Of a stretch of DNA of 39,203 nt, positions 33,487 through 39,203 are shown piece by piece. The notes beneath the pieces are model-generated. The model did no database searches and was not told the origin of the DNA. It worked only from the letters and a program-made list of their open reading frames with translations. Source of the stretch: an uncultured Collinsella sp. (GTDB lineage Bacteria; Actinomycetota; Coriobacteriia; Coriobacteriales; Coriobacteriaceae); assembly GCA_937896835.1 (NCBI GenBank), contig CALBOJ010000079.1, forward strand, positions 1 to 39,203, read 5' to 3'. The stretch's first letter is position 1. Each line of letters begins with the position of its first letter. The position numbers and the translations under genes are program-made.

Positions 33487-33646
33487 GCCACGAAAGCGGG
33501 CTATCTACTACGTTTAACCCGCATGGGTCGACCATGCGGGTCTTTTTTAAAAACGAGTAAGCCGTCTACCTGCGGTTTTGATTTCACGATTTTCCGTGTG
33601 GTCGAGGGTGGTCGCCAAAACGTAGTAGATAGCCCCATTTCGTGGC
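33487..33646. mobile_element. MITE-like 160-bp element with 29-bp terminal inverted repeats
   Basis: 33487-33515 and 33618-33646 are inverse copies with two mismatches (27/29), beginning GCCACGAAA and ending CTATCTACTACGTTT. The interior contains a strong intrinsic terminator and no supported ORF. Size and structure resemble a non-autonomous miniature element, but no target-site duplication is obvious. Confidence 0.6.
33517..33548 (+). terminator. Intrinsic terminator inside the 160-bp element
   Basis: A 10-bp stem, ACCCGCATGG with CCATGCGGGT, a 5-base loop and TCTTTTTT on the plus strand. It would end transcription from the M24 peptidase gene. Confidence 0.85.
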
Positions 33647-33708
33647 AAGCGAGTCAACTCGGGGCACAGGGCAGCTAAAAAAGCCCCGTCCCAAATTGCC
33701 TGCTTTTG

Positions 33709-33775
33709 AGTTGCGGTGATATACGGACTGTATGAGGCTTCTGGCTTGTAAAACAGTCCGTATTTCACCGCAACT
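33709..33775. repeat. 67-bp palindromic element, copy 2
   Basis: Arms 33709-33731 and 33753-33775 pair with one mismatch. Same total length and arm sequence as copy 1 at 32170; loop sequences differ (TATGAGGCTTCTGG against TATGGCTTCAGGCC, partly alike). It ends 14 bp from the folC stop. Confidence 0.92.
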
Positions 33776-33789
33776 GCTAAGGGGATGGA

Positions 33790-35133
33790 TTAGCGCAGCA
33801 GGCCTGCTACTTCGCCGGCTAGGGTGATGGTGCCGGCCGCCACGAAGGACTCGCCCGCGGCATCGAGGGCAGCGAGGGCCTCGGGCACGCTCGCGTACAC
33901 GCCCGCAAGTTTATCGGCGTCCACCAGGGCAGCGAGTTCCTCTGCCGGCAGGGCGCGATCGGAATCGGTCTGGGTTGCGACCACGCGCGGGAAGGCTGGG
34001 ATCAGCACATCAACAATACCCGCCACGTCCTTGTCGGCCAGCGCGGCGCACAGCAGCGTGGGGCGATTCTCCACGCACGGGTCGATCTCGTCCAGCGCGC
34101 TCACAAAGTTCTCGCAGCTCTGAGGGTTATGACAGGCGTCGATCAGCTTGAGCGGATCGGTTCCCAGCACATCAAAGCGACCCGGCGTGGGGCAGCCCAT
34201 AAGCGAAGCGTCGAGCGCATCGTGGTCGAGCTCGCGGCCAAGATAGCCCTCGCACAGCATAATCGCGCACGCAGCATTCTGCGGCTGATACGCCGGCTTG
34301 ACCATGCTCGACGTATAGATGGCACGCGGCGTAGTACAGCTAAACTCCACGGTATCGCCTACATGCGCCGGTACCTTGGTCGTGGAATGGCTCACAACCA
34401 GCGGCACCACACCGCACTCGCGGCAGCGCGTATCCATTACGCGCTGAACGCTCGGCTCATGCGTGCCCTCGCCCAAAACAACCAATCGCCCAGGCTTAAT
34501 AACCGCAGCCTTCTCCCCCGCAATGGCCTCGAGCGTATCGCCCAAAATACGTGTGTGATCGAGCCCAATACCCGTAATGGCGACGGCCACGGGATCAGTC
34601 GCACTCGTAGCATCCCAGCGTCCGCCCATGCCAACCTCAAGCACGGCAACATCCACGCGAGCCTCGGCAAACACCACAAGTGCAGCAGCCGTCAAAAGGT
34701 CAAACGGCGTGATGGTATAGGCGCACTCCCCCGCCGCCACACGACGGGCATTCACGCGATGCCCCGCCTCGACGGCGGCAGAAACGCCACGGGCAAAGGC
34801 CTCGTCGCTCACAACGCGCCCATCGACCTCCATGCGCTCGGGATAGCGCACCAGCTGCGGAGACGTATACAGTGCGGTCTTTAACCCTTCGCCGTGAAGG
34901 ATAGCAGCCGAAAAACGCGTGGTCGAAGTCTTGCCATTGGTACCGGCAACCTGAATGCAATCGAAATACTCATCCGGACGCCCCAGCGCATCGAGCATAT
35001 CGACAACCGTCTCAAGCAGAGGACCAGCATCCCCAGAAATCCGCCCCGTATCAGCAGCAAGCCCGACAGCTTCATCAAACGAAAGCAACTCAAACGAGAA
35101 CGGCACAGAATACGACCCAGAACGCTTAGCCAT
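33790..35133 (-). CDS. folC: Folylpolyglutamate / dihydrofolate synthase
   Basis: A 447-aa Mur-ligase-family enzyme adding glutamate to (dihydro)folates. P-loop AGTNGKTS at 63-70, LYTSPQLVRYPER (folate loop), LEVGMGGRWDATS (second nucleotide motif), ITGIGLDHTRILGDT and LIDACHNPQS are all present. The ATG at 35133 has GAGGGG ten bases upstream; an ATG at 35154 has none. It lies downstream of valS, separated by the nested palindrome at 35290-35397. Confidence 0.92.
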   Translation of the reverse strand: MAKRSGSYSVPFSFELLSFDEAVGLAADTGRISGDAGPLLETVVDMLDALGRPDEYFDCIQVAGTNGKTSTTRFSAAILHGEGLKTALYTSPQLVRYPERMEVDGRVVSDEAFARGVSAAVEAGHRVNARRVAAGECAYTITPFDLLTAAALVVFAEARVDVAVLEVGMGGRWDATSATDPVAVAITGIGLDHTRILGDTLEAIAGEKAAVIKPGRLVVLGEGTHEPSVQRVMDTRCRECGVVPLVVSHSTTKVPAHVGDTVEFSCTTPRAIYTSSMVKPAYQPQNAACAIMLCEGYLGRELDHDALDASLMGCPTPGRFDVLGTDPLKLIDACHNPQSCENFVSALDEIDPCVENRPTLLCAALADKDVAGIVDVLIPAFPRVVATQTDSDRALPAEELAALVDADKLAGVYASVPEALAALDAAGESFVAAGTITLAGEVAGLLR

Positions 35134-35289
35134 AACCCAAAGTCCCCTCAACATAAAAAGAGGCCCGTACTAAACAACGAGCCCCTCCCATTCAAAATTT
35201 CAGCCAAACACCGCTTTGCAGCAAGATCAAGGCCACAACCCAGTGGCCCTAACGCACCAGTTACGAACAACCACGTAACCGCCATGGGA

Positions 35290-35397
35290 GCGGTTTGGGG
35301 CTTTGCTCGATACAAGTTCCGCACGAGCCGAAGGCCACTTAATGTGGCCTTCGTGCGAGCAGGACTGTCCGCAGTAGCGAGCAATGCCCCAAACCGC
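35290..35397. repeat. Nested palindromic element A, downstream of valS
   Basis: Outer arms 35290-35309 and 35378-35397 (20 bp, one mismatch) enclose an inner 10-bp stem CGAAGGCCAC/GTGGCCTTCG with loop TTAAT (35329-35353). Flanks of the inner stem (TTCCGCACGAGC and GCGAGC) are shared with element B in inverted orientation, whereas the outer arms are not. Confidence 0.88.
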
Positions 35398-35412
35398 GTC
35401 CCCCAGTAACGC

Positions 35413-38109
<2,697 letters not shown>

Positions 38110-38129
38110 ATATCTCTCCCTGTCCCGCC

Positions 38130-38245
38130 GGGGAGGAATGAAGGCCCGATTTTCGCTCAGTCAGGTCCTGGGCTCGCTCGAAGACCACATTAAGTGGTCT
38201 TCGGCTCGTGCGGAATCTACGAAAATCGGGCCTACATTCCTCCCC
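38130..38245. repeat. Nested palindromic element B, upstream of valS
   Basis: Outer arms 38130-38155 and 38220-38245 (26 bp, one mismatch) enclose an inner stem CGAAGACCAC/GTGGTCTTCG with loop ATTAA (38179-38203). Inverted relative to element A. The inner stem differs from A by a compensatory G-C to A-T change, and the outer arms are unrelated to those of A. It ends 21 bp before the valS ATG, so it would lie in the valS leader or clpX-valS spacer. Confidence 0.88.
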
Positions 38246-38339
38246 TTAGGTATCGATTACTTCAGTCTGTAATGACTTTGCCGAGGCTTAAACAATCACA
38301 CAGAATAGCACAGGTAGTTGGGGTTATTGCGCATATATA

Positions 38340-38375
38340 AAATAGCCTCCGACCGCGAGTGGTCAGAGGCTATTT
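38340..38375 (-). terminator. clpX intrinsic terminator
   Basis: AAATAGCCTC and GAGGCTATTT with inner GACC/GGTC pairs form a long stem; TTTTATA follows on the minus strand. It lies 22 bp beyond the clpX stop. Confidence 0.85.
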
Positions 38376-38396
38376 GCAAACACGTTTTAGGCTGGT

Positions 38397-39203
38397 TTAC
38401 CCGTAGATGCGTTGGGGCTGTTCTTCGCCCTTTACGGAGGCTTCGGTCACGATGACCTTGGTGACGCCTTCCTCGCTGGGCAGGTCGAACATCGTCTGCT
38501 GCAGCACGTCCTCGCAGATGGAGCGCAGGCCGCGGGCGCCGGTCTTGCGGGCAAGCGCCATGCGGGCGATCTCGTGCAGGGCGGCGTCCTCAAACTCAAG
38601 CTCAACGTCCTCGAGCTGGAACATCTTGCGGTACTGACGCACCACGGCGTTCTTGGGCTCGGTCAGGATCGACACCAGGTCGTCCTCGTCGAGCGCCTGC
38701 GTCTGGGTGACGACGGGCGTACGTCCCACAAACTCGGGGATCATGCCAAAGGCGTTGAGGTCCTGCGGGAGCACCTGGCGCAGCAGGTCGTTCTCGTCGA
38801 CCGAGGTAGGGCCGGCGATCTCGGAGTTAAAGCCCACGCCCTTGTTGCCCACGCGATCGGCGATGATCTTATCCAGACCCACAAAGGCACCGCCGCAGAT
38901 AAACAGGATGTTGGTCGTGTCGATCTGCAGCAGCTCCTGCTGGGGATGCTTGCGGCCGCCGGTGGGCGGAACGCTGGCCACCGTGCCCTCAAGAATCTTA
39001 AGCAGTGCCTGCTGAACGCCCTCGCCCGAGACATCGCGGGTAATGGAGAGGTTCTCGGCCTTGCGGGCGATCTTGTCGATCTCGTCCACGTAGATGATGC
39101 CAACCTGCGCGCGCTCGATATCACCATCGGCGGCGTTGATGAGCTTGAGCAGGATGTTCTCCACGTCCTCACCAACGTAGCCAGCCTCGGTGAGCGCGGT
39201 GGC
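38397..39203 (-). CDS. clpX: ClpX, ATPase subunit of Clp protease, 5' part outside window
   Basis: The C-terminal 268 residues of the AAA+ unfoldase that feeds substrates to ClpP. Visible are TEAGYVGEDVENILLKL, Walker B IIYVDEIDKIA, the pore and sensor region SVPPTGGRKHPQQELLQIDT, FICGGAF, PEFVGRTPVV and the sensor-2 arginine in RKTGARGLRSI. The frame is open to the right edge. It ends with a clear intrinsic terminator and is separated from valS by about 290 bp holding palindrome B. Confidence 0.96.
   Translation of the reverse strand, partial: ATALTEAGYVGEDVENILLKLINAADGDIERAQVGIIYVDEIDKIARKAENLSITRDVSGEGVQQALLKILEGTVASVPPTGGRKHPQQELLQIDTTNILFICGGAFVGLDKIIADRVGNKGVGFNSEIAGPTSVDENDLLRQVLPQDLNAFGMIPEFVGRTPVVTQTQALDEDDLVSILTEPKNAVVRQYRKMFQLEDVELEFEDAALHEIARMALARKTGARGLRSICEDVLQQTMFDLPSEEGVTKVIVTEASVKGEEQPQRIYG

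Noticed and set aside
33547..33768. 73-codon minus-strand ORF
   Set aside because: It spans the terminator, one terminal repeat of the 160-bp element and part of the 67-bp palindrome; its codons are explained by those repeats.
35155..35187. Attenuator hairpin before folC
   Set aside because: Only four outer base pairs form; the inner C residues oppose C or A, so the stem is not stable.
38110..38396. T-box leader for valS
   Set aside because: No AGGGTGGNACCGCG-like antiterminator core and no specifier layout; the structure is instead a nested palindrome related to the one downstream of valS.

Overview
The window looks like chromosomal DNA of a high-GC actinobacterium of the Coriobacteriia, most like a gut Collinsella. 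This is inferred from codon use, AGGAGG-type ribosome sites, gene style and the many intergenic palindromes; no 16S or marker search was possible. Most genes lie on the minus strand. No tRNA, rRNA, canonical CRISPR array or intact insertion sequence was seen.

Layout. (1) 1-6070, minus strand: a Pel-type exopolysaccharide operon, pelD-pelE-pelA(deacetylase)-pelF, all start/stop overlapped, with PelF running off the left edge. PelD carries an N-terminal SDR-like domain and a degenerate GGDEF domain that keeps the c-di-GMP inhibitory-site pattern RxxD. (2) 6354-9992, minus strand: an accessory, defence-like block with an RloA/RloB (AbiL-like) ATPase plus Toprim pair, then a metallo-beta-lactamase-fold protein translationally coupled to a small membrane protein. 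(3) 9993-12879: AT-richer non-coding DNA, a frameshifted secreted-protein pseudogene, gene remnants and a surface protein with an LPKTA sorting-like signal. (4) 13246-25900, minus strand: a 12-gene capsule operon: NusG-family (LoaP/UpxY-like) antiterminator, initiating sugar-phosphate transferase, GT2, UDP-glucose dehydrogenase, GT4, glucuronyl C5-epimerase, GT4, EpsG/Wzy polymerase, TupA-like ATP-grasp ligase, Wzx flippase, UDP-glucuronate 4-epimerase and hexapeptide acetyltransferase. The predicted polymer is rich in uronic acid, possibly C5-epimerised, amidated and acetylated. (5) 25985-39203: housekeeping genes thrS, a zinc-ribbon membrane protein, an anaerobic glycerol-3-phosphate dehydrogenase-type operon, an M24 peptidase, folC, valS and the 3' part of clpX, with unusual intergenic repeats.

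Most notable is the capsule control region. A 15-bp perfect inverted repeat flanks the only good -10 box upstream of the NusG-like gene. That is the architecture of invertible capsule promoters in Bacteroides, where the switch also sits before upxY. The same locus has three runs of exactly nine G/C: inside the acetyltransferase gene, in the leader of the initiating transferase, and just past the operon end. Together these suggest a multi-layer phase-variable glycosaminoglycan-like capsule. This is a hypothesis from sequence alone.

The right half holds several structured repeat families: an array of six 16-mers in alternating orientation every 39-41 bp, two copies of a 67-bp palindrome around the M24 peptidase, a 160-bp element with 29-bp terminal inverted repeats, and two nested palindromes flanking valS whose inner stems covary and whose outer arms are unrelated in sequence yet self-complementary.
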